Assembly: GCF_001467585.1 (NCBI RefSeq)
Contig: NZ_LNXY01000001.1
Coordinates: 124,001 to 188,000, forward strand
Source: Legionella drozanskii LLAP-1
GTDB taxonomy: Bacteria > Pseudomonadota > Gammaproteobacteria > Legionellales > Legionellaceae
Length of the DNA stretch: 64,000 bases
Reading direction: 5' to 3'
Below, piece after piece: positions 1 through 9,186 of the stretch. The position numbers and the translations under genes are program-made. The notes beneath the pieces were generated by a model. The model was not told the DNA's origin. It made no database searches and saw nothing but the letters and a program-made list of their open reading frames with translations. The stretch's first letter is position 1; each line of letters begins with the position of its first letter.

Positions 1-1
1 C

Positions 2-160
2 ATTGATTATATATTAAGTGTTTACCATTTTATTCAGCCACAAAAAAGTTTAGCTAATGAAAAACTATTCTTCGATAGAATTAAGGCATTTTTCTCTGAG
101 ACAGAAACTAGTGAGGAAGTAGATGAAGAACAAAATCAGAAGACGATGAGTGTCTCATGA
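2..160 (+). CDS. C-terminal fragment of an unidentified protein
   Basis: An open frame enters from the left edge and gives 52 residues before a TGA stop. The tail is hydrophilic and acidic at the end (a SEEVDEEQNQK-type stretch). There is no start codon in the window and no recognisable domain, so no function is offered. The frame is supported by uninterrupted reading and by a good terminator about 25 bases after the stop. Confidence 0.6.
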   Translation: MDYILSVYHFIQPQKSLANEKLFFDRIKAFFSETETSEEVDEEQNQKTMSVS

Positions 161-183
161 TGAGAGCTCTCATGCGTTTTTAT

Positions 184-214
184 GCAAGCATAGTAGAATG
201 CCTGCTTTTTTTTT
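184..214 (+). terminator. Rho-independent terminator after the left-edge gene
   Basis: GCAAGCAT and ATGCCTGC pair with one mismatch around a six-base loop, followed directly by nine T residues. It separates the partial gene from the next one, which starts at 230. Confidence 0.7.
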
Positions 215-229
215 AATCGAGGGGAACAC

Positions 230-1048
230 ATGTTTTTTACCCAACCTAAAATCAAGCGTATTGGTTTACATTTAGAATCCACCCTTACAGAAATTTGTAG
301 GGCAAGTTGGTCATACTACCTCACTAAAGTGTCTTCTGCTGAGGCTATTGAATACGCTGATCATCTTGAGGAAGAAATTGATTTGGAGAAGGTTTTTGCA
401 ACTCCGGAACTTTATCGCGGAAAAGAACATTTTCCTTGGGTTATCTTTCCTCAGGACGGCGCGAATAGAGTTTACGAACGGACCAATGCAAGTATGCAAT
501 ATCAGTTTCACTGCCAGCTTTTAAAGGATGCTAAAACAATTAACAAGGAATTAAATAGCAAACCCACCAACTATCAATCCATTATCGAGCTTGCTAAGCG
601 TATCAAAGACAACTCCGTTAAAATTCCTTCCATAGATAGTGGTGAAACGATTACTTTTAGTGTTGATTCCACGTTTGGAGGCAATCTATTTACAGATTTT
701 TTTATTGGCGCAGCGAGCAGCATTCATGCAATAGCTATGCTAATTGTAGGACTTGGCTGCATGGCTCCTTATTGGCTATCTTATTCTGAATATTGCGGTG
801 GCCCTGAGTTTTTCTTAGATACAGTCGTTTATTTATGTGAATCACTGCGAAAGCTGGCTTTTGCAGTGATATTTCCCTTAGGCATGCTTTATTCGGCTTA
901 CACTACAGATTCTTATAATCCGTTCACTAAAGGTGAGGTGCAACGTTCATTAGACGGGATCATTGCAATAGCAGAGGAACTAAAAACAGGAGAAATCGAT
1001 CAAGTTGAGGAGGGTCAATCTTCCAGGAATTTGCGTCATACAATATAA
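230..1048 (+). CDS. Hypothetical protein with two C-terminal membrane segments
   Basis: A 272-residue protein that I do not recognise. The first 150 residues are soluble, mixed-charge and probably helical. Two hydrophobic stretches follow at about residues 160-183 and 207-224, and the tail is acidic. A GAGGGG ribosome-binding site lies just before the ATG. It stands alone between a terminator and a small membrane-protein gene. A soluble domain followed by a hydrophobic hairpin is common among Legionella accessory and effector-like proteins, but nothing here proves secretion. Confidence 0.75.
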   Translation: MFFTQPKIKRIGLHLESTLTEICRASWSYYLTKVSSAEAIEYADHLEEEIDLEKVFATPELYRGKEHFPWVIFPQDGANRVYERTNASMQYQFHCQLLKDAKTINKELNSKPTNYQSIIELAKRIKDNSVKIPSIDSGETITFSVDSTFGGNLFTDFFIGAASSIHAIAMLIVGLGCMAPYWLSYSEYCGGPEFFLDTVVYLCESLRKLAFAVIFPLGMLYSAYTTDSYNPFTKGEVQRSLDGIIAIAEELKTGEIDQVEEGQSSRNLRHTI

Positions 1049-1172
1049 ACGCTAATCAGTATCAATAAAATGAAGGTTGAGCCGCTCATATTGGCTATTT
1101 CAAAGGAGTTAGTTTATAGTTTGAAGCATTCTATGTAAAAATAATCTTCTTTTTACACTACGAGGAGCAAGG

Positions 1173-1400
1173 ATGCTAACGTGGATTATTCTTATTCTGA
1201 TTGCTATTTTACTTATAATTTTAAGCTTGGATTTTGTTTTTCAGCGAAGTAAAAATAATAATCGGCCCACTCTCAGCTTAATTTTTGCTTTATTAGCCTT
1301 CCTCATCGTAGCGGCCGCTTTTACCTATGTGATATCAATGTCCCTGGGTAGGCCTGCAACTGAAAGTTATCACGCCTCTACTTTGAAAGAAACTCTTTAA
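1173..1400 (+). CDS. Small two-helix membrane protein
   Basis: A 75-residue protein made of two hydrophobic helices (about residues 2-24 and 36-58) joined by a short basic, Asn-rich loop, with a polar C-terminus. The ribosome-binding site AGGAG, five to six bases before the ATG, supports it as a real gene. No family is recognised. It could be a small inner-membrane accessory protein. Confidence 0.65.
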   Translation: MLTWIILILIAILLIILSLDFVFQRSKNNNRPTLSLIFALLAFLIVAAAFTYVISMSLGRPATESYHASTLKETL

Positions 1401-1660
1401 AGTGTGGGAAAAGTTCTCGCATTGTCGTGATCTAACTTCTCATCCTCTTCCCTAGCTACCTGGTTTCCAATTAATCGAAAATTGCCACTATTTTATTAAG
1501 TGGTCGTATAGAATTAGATATTTTATGACAGCCAAAGACAGCAAGAGACTCATTTTTAATACCTCATTTTTTGCTATCATAGCGGCAATCGCAACAGCAA
1601 AAATTTATAAATTACAGCACTGATCAATTACGATTTTGCAGAAAGGACTACAAGCATAAG

Positions 1661-3661
1661 ATGTCAACAAATACCAATACTTTTCCCTCTCCTCCCTACC
1701 GAGCTGATATCGATGGCCTACGAGCTATTGCAGTCTTGTTAGTCCTCGTGTTTCATGCCTTTCCCACACAATTACCTGGTGGTTTTATTGGGGTTGATAT
1801 TTTTTTTGTGATTTCGGGCTACCTCATTACAGGCATTATTTTTAATCAATTAAAGACTAATAATTTTTCCTTCCTCAATTTTTATGTACGTCGAATTAAT
1901 CGTATTTTCCCGGTCTTACTTATTGTTTTGCTTGGTTTTTTTATCTTGGGATGGTTTGCTTTATTAGCCAATGAATTTAAAGCATATGGTAAATTCATGG
2001 CGGCGGCAGGCTTGTTTTCGTCCAATCTCGCTTTATGGAAAGCTGGCGGCTATTTTGATACGGCTGCTGATCTTAAGCCTTTGCTGCATTTATGGTCTTT
2101 AGGGATCGAAGAGCAGTTTTATTTGATTTGGCCCTTCTTCATTTGGGCTGCTTATAAAAAGCAAATAAATATACTTGCCTTAACCTTAGTTTTTTTTGGT
2201 ATTTCATATTTCTTGAATTTAAAAGGAGTAAATACAAATCCTACAGCAGCATTCTACTTACCTCAGAGCCGTTTTTTTGAACTTTTAATGGGTAGCTTAT
2301 TAGCGGTTTCTCATAGCCTCAAACCCAATTTCTCTCTCAAATCGATTGGCAAACACTATTCCCTCTGCGTTAACACCCTCGCCTTTGCAGGGTTGGTCTG
2401 CATTACTGGGGGAGTTTATTATTTAAATCCAGAAAAAGTCTTTCCAGGAAATAATGCCCTTTTGCCAGTGTTAGGCACGGCCTTGCTCATTGCCGCTGGA
2501 ACTGAAACCTGGATCAATCGCAAGCTCTTAGCAAACCGCATTATGGTAGGAATAGGTTTAATTAGCTTTTCACTTTATCTCTGGCATTGGCCCTTACTGA
2601 GTTTTGCACGGATAATGGAGCAAGGAATGCCTTCAAAAATTCTCCGTGTTGGCTGTTTAGCTTTAAGTTTTTTGTTGGCTTTTCTAAGTTATCTTTATAT
2701 TGAAAAACCCATTCGTTTTGGTGATAAACAAAAACTAAAAGCTCTCCTATTACTTAGCTTATCTTTTTGCATCATTGGCTTAGGCTTGTATACTTACTAT
2801 CAAGAGGGATTTCTCTCAAGAACAACCTTAACTCGTCTTGATCCAGCGCCCGAATTTCCGGGAAAATTACCTCCTGATATTGCTCAAAAAGCGATTCCGG
2901 TAGGGCTTGGTATTTCTTCTCATCGAGGCAAGAAAACCGTGATCATTCTGGGTGATTCTCATGCTCATCATTTACTTGCAGGTTTTTTCCAAAAATACCC
3001 TGAAAATCATATTAGTATTATTTTGGGTCCTGGATGCCCTTTTTTGTTAGGAATTGATCGAAAAACAGCGAATCCGACTTGCCTATCGATGACTGAACAA
3101 GCCCTTTCCGATAAAGAATTAGCATCGGTTAAAACCGTTATTTTTAGCTTTAGAATGTTTGCCTACAACCGCAGCGGTTTTGACTATAACTCTGAAAAAC
3201 AAGATTGGAGCCTCTGGTATAAATCGAAAAGACAAGCCATAGATGATTTATCCTTTTGGGGACCCGCTCTGCGCGAAACGCTGCAACTTTTAATAACTAA
3301 ACATAAGCGCGTAATTATTAGCTATGACGTGCCTGAATTATTTCGCCCAATCAATGAATGCTTAGATAGCCGTCCTTTATATCTTCATGCTCATACTGTA
3401 AAAAACTGCAATATGCCACGAAAAATAGTGGACCAGCGTCAAGCACCATTACGACAATTATTTGCTGAAATACTCAAAGAATTTCCGCAGGTTGAAACCT
3501 TCGATCCACTGAACTATTTCTGTGACAAAAAATGGTGTTATGCATTTAATAATGGCTTGCCTTTATACTACGATGATGATCATTTATCAGCGGAAGGCTC
3601 TAAGTTTTATGCTGCTGCTTTTGCTAAAGAATATCCTTCATTAATCAATAAGAATGTTTAG
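1661..3661 (+). CDS. OafA/YrhL-type acyltransferase 3 with C-terminal SGNH domain
   Basis: A 666-residue integral membrane O-acyltransferase, the type that acetylates or acylates cell-surface glycans such as O-antigen, capsule or peptidoglycan. The N-terminal acyltransferase 3 domain opens with the typical YRADIDGLRAIAV block, the H of VFHAF and FFVISGYLI, and continues through about ten hydrophobic helices to residue 390. The rest is a periplasmic SGNH esterase-like domain with the GDSHAHH serine block (about residue 435) and DDHLSAEG near the end, which supplies the catalytic Asp and His. The length fits the fused SGNH subclass. It is monocistronic, so its glycan target cannot be inferred from neighbours. 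Confidence 0.93.
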   Translation: MSTNTNTFPSPPYRADIDGLRAIAVLLVLVFHAFPTQLPGGFIGVDIFFVISGYLITGIIFNQLKTNNFSFLNFYVRRINRIFPVLLIVLLGFFILGWFALLANEFKAYGKFMAAAGLFSSNLALWKAGGYFDTAADLKPLLHLWSLGIEEQFYLIWPFFIWAAYKKQINILALTLVFFGISYFLNLKGVNTNPTAAFYLPQSRFFELLMGSLLAVSHSLKPNFSLKSIGKHYSLCVNTLAFAGLVCITGGVYYLNPEKVFPGNNALLPVLGTALLIAAGTETWINRKLLANRIMVGIGLISFSLYLWHWPLLSFARIMEQGMPSKILRVGCLALSFLLAFLSYLYIEKPIRFGDKQKLKALLLLSLSFCIIGLGLYTYYQEGFLSRTTLTRLDPAPEFPGKLPPDIAQKAIPVGLGISSHRGKKTVIILGDSHAHHLLAGFFQKYPENHISIILGPGCPFLLGIDRKTANPTCLSMTEQALSDKELASVKTVIFSFRMFAYNRSGFDYNSEKQDWSLWYKSKRQAIDDLSFWGPALRETLQLLITKHKRVIISYDVPELFRPINECLDSRPLYLHAHTVKNCNMPRKIVDQRQAPLRQLFAEILKEFPQVETFDPLNYFCDKKWCYAFNNGLPLYYDDDHLSAEGSKFYAAAFAKEYPSLINKNV

Positions 3662-3687
3662 ATAGTGCCATAAGCATCAGAGCAGCA

Positions 3688-3713
3688 GGAGGAAACAGGA
3701 GAGTTTTCCTCCT
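3688..3713. terminator. Hairpin between convergent genes
   Basis: AGGAGGAAA and TTTCCTCCT form a nine-base stem between the acyltransferase stop (3661) and the oxidoreductase stop (3725). It probably serves both convergent genes. No long T-run follows on either side, so function is inferred. Confidence 0.5.
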
Positions 3714-3724
3714 TCTGTTCAACT

Positions 3725-5590
3725 CTAAATTAGAACACAGGTTGGGCAACCGCGTGTTTGATTTGGGCGCACAGGATTTCCAAACAGTGTATTTTTTAAA
3801 AACTCAGGTATTTTTTCCATCTCAGTTTGATGAAATTCATGGGTAGCAGTTTTTAATTCATCGATGTGGTCACTTTCATGGTCTTTATTTTGTTCTGCAA
3901 TCCAGTTTAAGAAGCATTTTAATCCTCTAAGTCGGAATCCAGAGTGCGCAGCAGCTGCAAGTTCGGGTCCTGTGGGTACTTTCTCTACTGTTGGCCTGTA
4001 TTTATCCTTCATATCAAGGACTTCACTGGGAAAGTCAGTTAAGAAAGGAGAGCGTTCTAAATCTAATTTATTATCTTTATGAAACTGCTTTAAAACTCGT
4101 TTGTACTCCTTCAGATCATCACCATACATTTCGTTATAGTTTATCCCCTTATCCAAAGGAACATATTTCCCCCAATGCAATTTCGCTTTTAAGACCTCAA
4201 TAAGGTAAGTAACGAAATTGTCACGAAATTTCTCAAAACCAACGGCACCAGGACTTGACACGATATCCAAACCACAGGTCAGTTTTTTATCGCAATGATG
4301 AGAGCTTGGCGATAAGCTGGCTTTATATTGCTTATTTTGGACTAATCTGCCATAGGCTCCAAAAGTGACCGGGGCTTCATTATCTTTTTTTGCATCTTCA
4401 GTATCCATTGCAATCTTCTTCACGGCATCAATCATTTCATGCAAATCGTCGCTTACCGGAAACATGCCATCCAGATCGTTAAGTCTTCTCGGGTATTCTG
4501 TTTGGTAATGATATAATGCCGACGCAGGACCTATGGTCTCTATTTCCTCATCACCGACAGCATAACGAGCCACAATGTATTTCATAAAAAGTGGCGTTAA
4601 TTCCGGGAACATCGCTAATACATCAGTAACTCTTAAACCTTCTTCTAATTCCACCTGCAGCCATTGTTCAATATGTTTAGTCTCAGGATCAAAATTTTTA
4701 TTTTCAGTGTTCCAGGGCACCGATTGGTATTCAATTACTTTAACGTTCTTGATGTCGGGATTATTCAGATCATCAGCGTAAGTGGGCACATAATACCAAC
4801 TGAACATAGGAAAGTCTGGACGGGGCAATTTCCCATCTTCCACTGCTTTAATAAATTCTGGAAGACTCATTGATCTTTCAATACGTCTCAATTTTTCAGC
4901 TGGCTTACATCTCAACTTCATTTTCACGGCCATCCCATAAAGACCGAAATGAGTTGAAGCGATGAGATCAAAATCATCCGGATGAGTCTTTCTACTGATG
5001 GTTACCGTTTCTCCATCCATTTTCAGGAAAGTAAGTGATTCGATATTATCAGTATAGGCCCCTGCTCTTATGTCGGTACCATGCCCTCCGTTAGCAGCAA
5101 GACCAAAAGGGGTCACTCGATTGATTAAGCTAGCTGGGCTTACGGTAGCCAGGCCCTCAGCTTCAAGAATTTCATCTAATGCTTTAATTTGAGGACCCGG
5201 TTTTATTTTAACCGTCATCTTCTCTTTATTTATTTTAATGGCATATTTATCAGCAGCGGCAAGCTCAAGATTAACAATAATGTCCCCGTCTACCCAGGGG
5301 GTTAAAGAAAAGGATTCGCTATAATCAACATCCTTGCGACCTCCTGCCGCTACACGACAGGTGATTCTATCTTTCGGATCTTTGAGGTTATCTTTTGAGT
5401 TTAACTCGTTAATTTTTTTAACGATTCTTTTTGCTGCGTCTAAATTTTTAATTTTTAAATAAAATTTATCAGACTGTTTGTTCGTTTCACAAAAATTCGA
5501 CCAATCTGCATTTTCTTTGTATTCGACGTGCAAATTCTCACGGTTGATGAGATCAATAATTACTTCTTGCTGTTCTCTTGTAAACGCCAT
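3725..5590 (-). CDS. VAO-type FAD-dependent oxidoreductase ending in a CaaX box
   Basis: A 621-residue protein. The N-terminal half has the FAD-binding PCMH layout: the core around ATVSPASLINRVTPFGLAANGGHGTD, where a glycine-rich segment precedes a Thr/Asp pair, then a GVTEFTLK-like strand. The C-terminal half carries HWGK (about residue 485), a hallmark of sugar-1,4-lactone oxidases (arabinonolactone/gulonolactone oxidase group). The last seven residues are CPTCVLI: a perfect CaaX prenylation box (Cys-Val-Leu-Ile) with a second Cys three residues upstream. Bacteria have no CaaX prenyltransferases, but Legionella effectors are known to use host enzymes. The start is ATG at 5590, after a GGAG site, rather than the TTG six bases earlier. 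Its substrate is unknown. Export by Dot/Icm is inference only. Confidence 0.82.
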   Translation of the reverse strand: MAFTREQQEVIIDLINRENLHVEYKENADWSNFCETNKQSDKFYLKIKNLDAAKRIVKKINELNSKDNLKDPKDRITCRVAAGGRKDVDYSESFSLTPWVDGDIIVNLELAAADKYAIKINKEKMTVKIKPGPQIKALDEILEAEGLATVSPASLINRVTPFGLAANGGHGTDIRAGAYTDNIESLTFLKMDGETVTISRKTHPDDFDLIASTHFGLYGMAVKMKLRCKPAEKLRRIERSMSLPEFIKAVEDGKLPRPDFPMFSWYYVPTYADDLNNPDIKNVKVIEYQSVPWNTENKNFDPETKHIEQWLQVELEEGLRVTDVLAMFPELTPLFMKYIVARYAVGDEEIETIGPASALYHYQTEYPRRLNDLDGMFPVSDDLHEMIDAVKKIAMDTEDAKKDNEAPVTFGAYGRLVQNKQYKASLSPSSHHCDKKLTCGLDIVSSPGAVGFEKFRDNFVTYLIEVLKAKLHWGKYVPLDKGINYNEMYGDDLKEYKRVLKQFHKDNKLDLERSPFLTDFPSEVLDMKDKYRPTVEKVPTGPELAAAAHSGFRLRGLKCFLNWIAEQNKDHESDHIDELKTATHEFHQTEMEKIPEFLKNTLFGNPVRPNQTRGCPTCVLI

Positions 5591-5840
5591 GACCAATCTC
5601 CATTTGACTATTTTTCATTGAATAACAGTTCTTCCCTAGACCTATTTGGTAGATCAATAGATTGAAAATCTAATTTCCAAACAAAGTGTAGATCTCAAAT
5701 ACTAACGATAAAATTTCAGTTCATCAATAGATCAATTTTTATCTAGTCAATAGAAATAAAAGACAGAGATTTTATTTATCAATCCTCTCCGGATATGGCT
5801 TGGAGAGAGTGGGATATTGTTGAATGCTGGGATCCAAAGT

Positions 5841-5862
5841 AGGTTGGGCCTTGGCCCAACAT
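5841..5862. repeat. GTTGGGCC hairpin (dispersed family), likely terminator
   Basis: GTTGGGCC (5843-5850) and GGCCCAAC (5853-5860) form a perfect eight-base stem around TT. It lies 16 bases beyond the stop of the glycosyltransferase gene, so it can act as that gene's terminator. Related hairpins occur at 8369, 41510, 46449 and, degraded, at 58073. Confidence 0.65.
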
Positions 5863-5875
5863 GCCACCCTAAATT

Positions 5876-7018
5876 TTAGCTTTCCAGACAGAAGGCCATA
5901 AAATACAGCAGAATTAATAATCCATAAAAATTAAAAGAGTAATAACTTAACTTACCCAATAAGGAAGGCATCATAGTTAAGGGAAGATTATTGATTGGAA
6001 TATTAATGAAAAACAAACAAAAAAACCAAGCAAACTTAAGTGTCAATGGCTGTTTTTCAGATAGAAAAATCAACCAAGTTAGAGAAAGAGGAAATACGAG
6101 CATTGGTAAATAATATAACCAACCGAAAGGACTTAAAAATAACATCATCACTAGAGTTAAACCAAAGGATTGATGTTTAATTTTTAACTTTTCAATCTGA
6201 ATAATTTTTCTTAAATATAAAATAAAAAAAACAGAAAATAAAACGCCATATATTAGCTTAATTAAAATCCAATTTTGCTCGGTTCCAGTATTCAATAGTC
6301 GATATATCAGACCTAAAATAGAGGCATTCCAACTCTTTCCGTACCAATTTATCTGGGACATCATCGAAAAATATTGAGTGTATATCTTTGTTCCATAAAT
6401 GCATAAAGGGAGCAACGATAAAAATAGAAATACACCTAAGGTGGCTATACTTACTCTGTAACGTTTTTGCACCAAAGTATAAACAATTAATAGAGCAGGA
6501 AAAAATTTTATTGCGATAAGAATGCCCCACACAATTGCAGCAAAATAATCTCTTTCCCGTATGTAGAAGTGATAGCCAATCATTAATAAAAACATGAGAA
6601 TGGCACCCATTTGTGCAAGGCCTGTATTCATTAAAGTAGGAAAACTTAATAAATAAATAAAATACAAATAGAAACCATTTTTTTTTATATAGTCGAGAGA
6701 AAAAGCATAAGAAAATGCGATCCTTGCACCAATTAATCCCAAAATAAATGAAGACAAAATCCATATCGAGACTGCAGCATGGTAATTAAGATTAGTCAGC
6801 GGCTTTAAAAACCATAAAACAATAGGGGGATTTAAATTAGCCGGCATTATTTTTAGTGTAGGGAAATAAATAGTTGATAGCACCTGGTAGGGATTTCCCC
6901 CTTTCGCAAGCATTTGCGAAGAAAAATAAAAGGAGTGAAAATCAAGCAGATGATCGGAAGAAAACATCAGATAAAAAAGCACCATATAAAAACTAACAAG
7001 CAAAACACCGAGAAACAA
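5876..7018 (-). CDS. GT87-like (DUF2029) polytopic glycosyltransferase
   Basis: About 380 residues with 9-10 hydrophobic helices. The first loop has DFHSFYFSSQ and GGNPYQ, and is followed by NLNPPI and a Trp-Phe-rich helix. This is the usual pattern of the DUF2029/GT87 group, which transfers sugars from polyprenyl-phosphate donors on the outer face of the inner membrane. The start is unclear. TTG at 7018 is the only conventional start near the first helix, but the frame stays open to 7102 with no ATG, so an upstream rare start such as ATT is possible. The acceptor is unknown. Confidence 0.7.
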   Translation of the reverse strand: MFLGVLLVSFYMVLFYLMFSSDHLLDFHSFYFSSQMLAKGGNPYQVLSTIYFPTLKIMPANLNPPIVLWFLKPLTNLNYHAAVSIWILSSFILGLIGARIAFSYAFSLDYIKKNGFYLYFIYLLSFPTLMNTGLAQMGAILMFLLMIGYHFYIRERDYFAAIVWGILIAIKFFPALLIVYTLVQKRYRVSIATLGVFLFLSLLPLCIYGTKIYTQYFSMMSQINWYGKSWNASILGLIYRLLNTGTEQNWILIKLIYGVLFSVFFILYLRKIIQIEKLKIKHQSFGLTLVMMLFLSPFGWLYYLPMLVFPLSLTWLIFLSEKQPLTLKFAWFFCLFFINIPINNLPLTMMPSLLGKLSYYSFNFYGLLILLYFMAFCLES

Positions 7019-7237
7019 TTTCCAAGCGGTATTTTGATTAGGTTTTTCTAAATTTTTAACATGAAATCGATTAATTTTTTCAACCTTTAGATATTGTGTT
7101 GACTATCCTATCTCGCAGAAAATCCACTGATTCGCACTCATGTTTACCAAATACAAAAGTTAAGTCAAGCTAATTAATCTTGATTAACCCCTTAATAAAT
7201 GACACATTTTAGTTATTACGATATTGGAAATACCTCA

Positions 7238-7702
7238 ATGAAGTTTTCATCAGTATTAAAATTGATTAGATTTTGGCCTCCATTTTTAGGTGCGGGAATC
7301 AGCGTAAAGCATTTCAATGCGGAACTGACCGATATCTTCGTCCAAATGAAAATGCGTTTTTGGAACAAGAATTACGTAGGAACTCATTTTGGAGGTTCCT
7401 TATATTCCATGACCGACCCTTTTTATATGCTAATGTTGATGAATTTATTAGGCAGAGAATACATCGTTTGGGATAAATCAGCCTCTATTCGTTATAAAAT
7501 GCCAGCAAAGGGTGTCGTTTATGCAAAATTTCAATTATCACAAGAACAACTTAATAAAATTCGACAGGATTTAAACCAAGCACAGAAGATTGAATTAGAA
7601 TTTACCGTCCCAATAACTGATTCGGACAATAACCTTATTGCTGAGGTAAAAAAATTAATATACATCGCGAAAAAACACAAGTCCGCTAAAATAGTTAAAT
7701 AA
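7238..7702 (+). CDS. DUF4442 hotdog-fold thioesterase-like protein
   Basis: 154 residues from the internal ATG at 7238 (an upstream ATG at 7199 would add 13 residues). The sequence pattern, PP(F/W)xGAGI near the start, NYVGTHFGGSLYSMTDP in the middle and a basic SIRYKMPAKG strand, is that of DUF4442 proteins, single-domain hotdog folds related to acyl-CoA thioesterases. The HFGG segment occupies the helix position where hotdog enzymes bind the acyl-thioester. The substrate is unknown. The 3' end overlaps the convergent flavoprotein gene by eight bases. Confidence 0.75.
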   Translation: MKFSSVLKLIRFWPPFLGAGISVKHFNAELTDIFVQMKMRFWNKNYVGTHFGGSLYSMTDPFYMLMLMNLLGREYIVWDKSASIRYKMPAKGVVYAKFQLSQEQLNKIRQDLNQAQKIELEFTVPITDSDNNLIAEVKKLIYIAKKHKSAKIVK

Positions 7703-8231
7703 TCGGCAATTGATTTACATTCCACATCCCTTCTTGAAGAATATACTTTTTCCTTTTTCCTTTGGTAAAGTCTATTTTGTTGATCTCTAATATTTCCCAG
7801 GTCTTAGGAACCACTTCAACTATCCCAAACGAGCTAGGAATTGTTTCTTTCAACACATCTGAATCTTCAGAAATATAAAAATTTTGCCAAGACTCTTCCA
7901 GATAATTTTCCCAGTATAAGGATGTCAGAGCTAAATTAGTCTGCCTGGTGTGCAGCAATGCAGATCCCTCAACGAGAATTTGGCCATAATCAGCATTCAT
8001 CAAACATATCGCAACATGGGCGTTTTTTATAAGATGCTGCCATTTGCCGGAATGAGTTGAGGTTAAAAAAATAAGTGAACCTCGGGGAGTGAGCTCATAT
8101 AAATGCATGGTTCTCACATAAGGAAGCTCATTATAAACCGTAGTTACTTGTCCATATATTGGATTTCTGGAGAAATTAAACCAATCGTTTAAACGGTTTT
8201 TAAGCAAATTGCTCAATTCATGGGAGTTCAT
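7695..8231 (-). CDS. Pyridoxamine 5'-phosphate oxidase-like FMN-binding protein
   Basis: 178 residues with the split-barrel flavin-binding pattern: PYVRTMHLYELTPRG, then FLTSTHSGKWQHLIKN, where Ser/Gly/Lys bind FMN phosphate, then VAICLMNADYGQILVEGSA. This is the PNPOx-related or general-stress-protein type rather than true PdxH, since the C-terminal PdxH signature is absent. It probably binds FMN or another flavin and reduces or stores an unknown ligand. No convincing ribosome-binding site precedes the ATG, so the start may differ slightly. Confidence 0.75.
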   Translation of the reverse strand: MNSHELSNLLKNRLNDWFNFSRNPIYGQVTTVYNELPYVRTMHLYELTPRGSLIFLTSTHSGKWQHLIKNAHVAICLMNADYGQILVEGSALLHTRQTNLALTSLYWENYLEESWQNFYISEDSDVLKETIPSSFGIVEVVPKTWEILEINKIDFTKGKRKKYILQEGMWNVNQLPII

Positions 8232-8318
8232 TGAGTTAGGATGATTAATAGGATGATGGCCTAGTTATAACTCAAAATTAGCTGCTTAGAAAGATCGATA
8301 AAGTACAGCTATGGGGCA

Positions 8319-8385
8319 CCCCGTGGTCAATCCACGGGGATTCGCCAGAACGCAGGACGGTAGACATTGTTGGCCAAGGTCCAAC
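8319..8385. repeat. GC-rich hairpin pair, repeat-like
   Basis: A GC-rich patch in an AT-rich surround. CCCCGTGG (8319-8326) pairs perfectly with CCACGGGG (8332-8339) over a five-base loop. GTTGGCC (8369-8375) then pairs with GGTCCAAC (8378-8385) through a one-base bulge, resembling the GTTGGGCC hairpin family. It lies between two genes on the minus strand and downstream of the ferritin-like gene, so it may be a terminator or a REP-type element. Confidence 0.5.
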
Positions 8386-8416
8386 TACGCCATTATCGGT
8401 AATCAGGCGGAGGGCT

Positions 8417-8977
8417 TCAGCGCACTATATTACTCGGCACACCCCGCATTAGTTCTGATAAATCATCTGCATGATCTTCTTCATCCGCTAAAATTTCTTC
8501 TAACATACGGCGAGTAGTCGGGTCGCCTGATCCAAACCATTGAATTAACTCACGGTAAACCATAATTGCTATTCGTTCTGCAATTAAATCTTCTTCAATT
8601 AATTGCAACAAATTTTCCCCTTTCCCGTATTCAGTGGTTGTTCTTTCCAGCACTGTGCCTGGATTAAAATCAGGATCTCCTCCTAACTGATTAATTCTAT
8701 CCGCTATCATCATCATATGTCGCTGTTCATCATCAGCATGCTCAGAAAATTCAGCTGCAAGTTGCGGTCGCTCTATTCCAGTGGCAATAATTTGATGATG
8801 ACGATAACGCATTACACACATAATTTCTGTCGCTAAAGAAGCATTTAAATGCCTCCATGCAAGTTTTAAATCGAGAGGATAATCTTCTGTAACTGCCCCA
8901 TTCCCAATCGATCGTCGTGCCTTTTTTTGGATGTCACTTAAATCATAAGGAATTTTGCTAGGATTAGATTTAATCAT
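8417..8977 (-). CDS. Ferritin-like di-iron protein (bacterioferritin/Dps-like)
   Basis: 186 residues forming a four-helix ferritin-like domain. Di-iron ligands are visible in order: E in ATEIMCVMRYRHH, EHADDEQRH (ExxH pair), E in EEDLIAERIA and EEDHADDL (second ExxH). Such proteins store iron or detoxify peroxide. The start is ATG at 8977, with AAGGAG eight bases upstream. The frame opens further upstream, but that ATG lacks such a site. The promoter must lie in the AT-rich divergent region shared with the cNMP-domain gene. Confidence 0.85.
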   Translation of the reverse strand: MIKSNPSKIPYDLSDIQKKARRSIGNGAVTEDYPLDLKLAWRHLNASLATEIMCVMRYRHHQIIATGIERPQLAAEFSEHADDEQRHMMMIADRINQLGGDPDFNPGTVLERTTTEYGKGENLLQLIEEDLIAERIAIMVYRELIQWFGSGDPTTRRMLEEILADEEDHADDLSELMRGVPSNIVR

Positions 8978-9186
8978 GATAAATCTCCTTCTCATATTAA
9001 TGGAACAATTACTTAGTCAAAATAAAGATAAAGCTTAATATAGTTATATACTATTTTCTCAACAATTAATTAAAATATACAATTTAAACCTACAGATAAT
9101 TCATAATGGTTTATACTTTAAAATACACTAACAAATTCATAAATATACAACGCATGATATATGTGAAATAATTTTTAAGGATAAAA
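8978..9186. promoter_or_regulatory. AT-rich divergent promoter region
   Basis: About 210 bases of very AT-rich DNA separate the divergent ferritin-like and cNMP-domain genes and must hold both promoters. Several TATAnT-like hexamers are present, but none has a clear -35 partner, so no start site is assigned. Confidence 0.4.

Noticed and set aside
6258-6764. 168-residue frame on - inside the glycosyltransferase gene
   Set aside because: Cys-, Phe- and His-rich composition typical of a shifted reading of a membrane-protein gene, with the true gene in the neighbouring frame.
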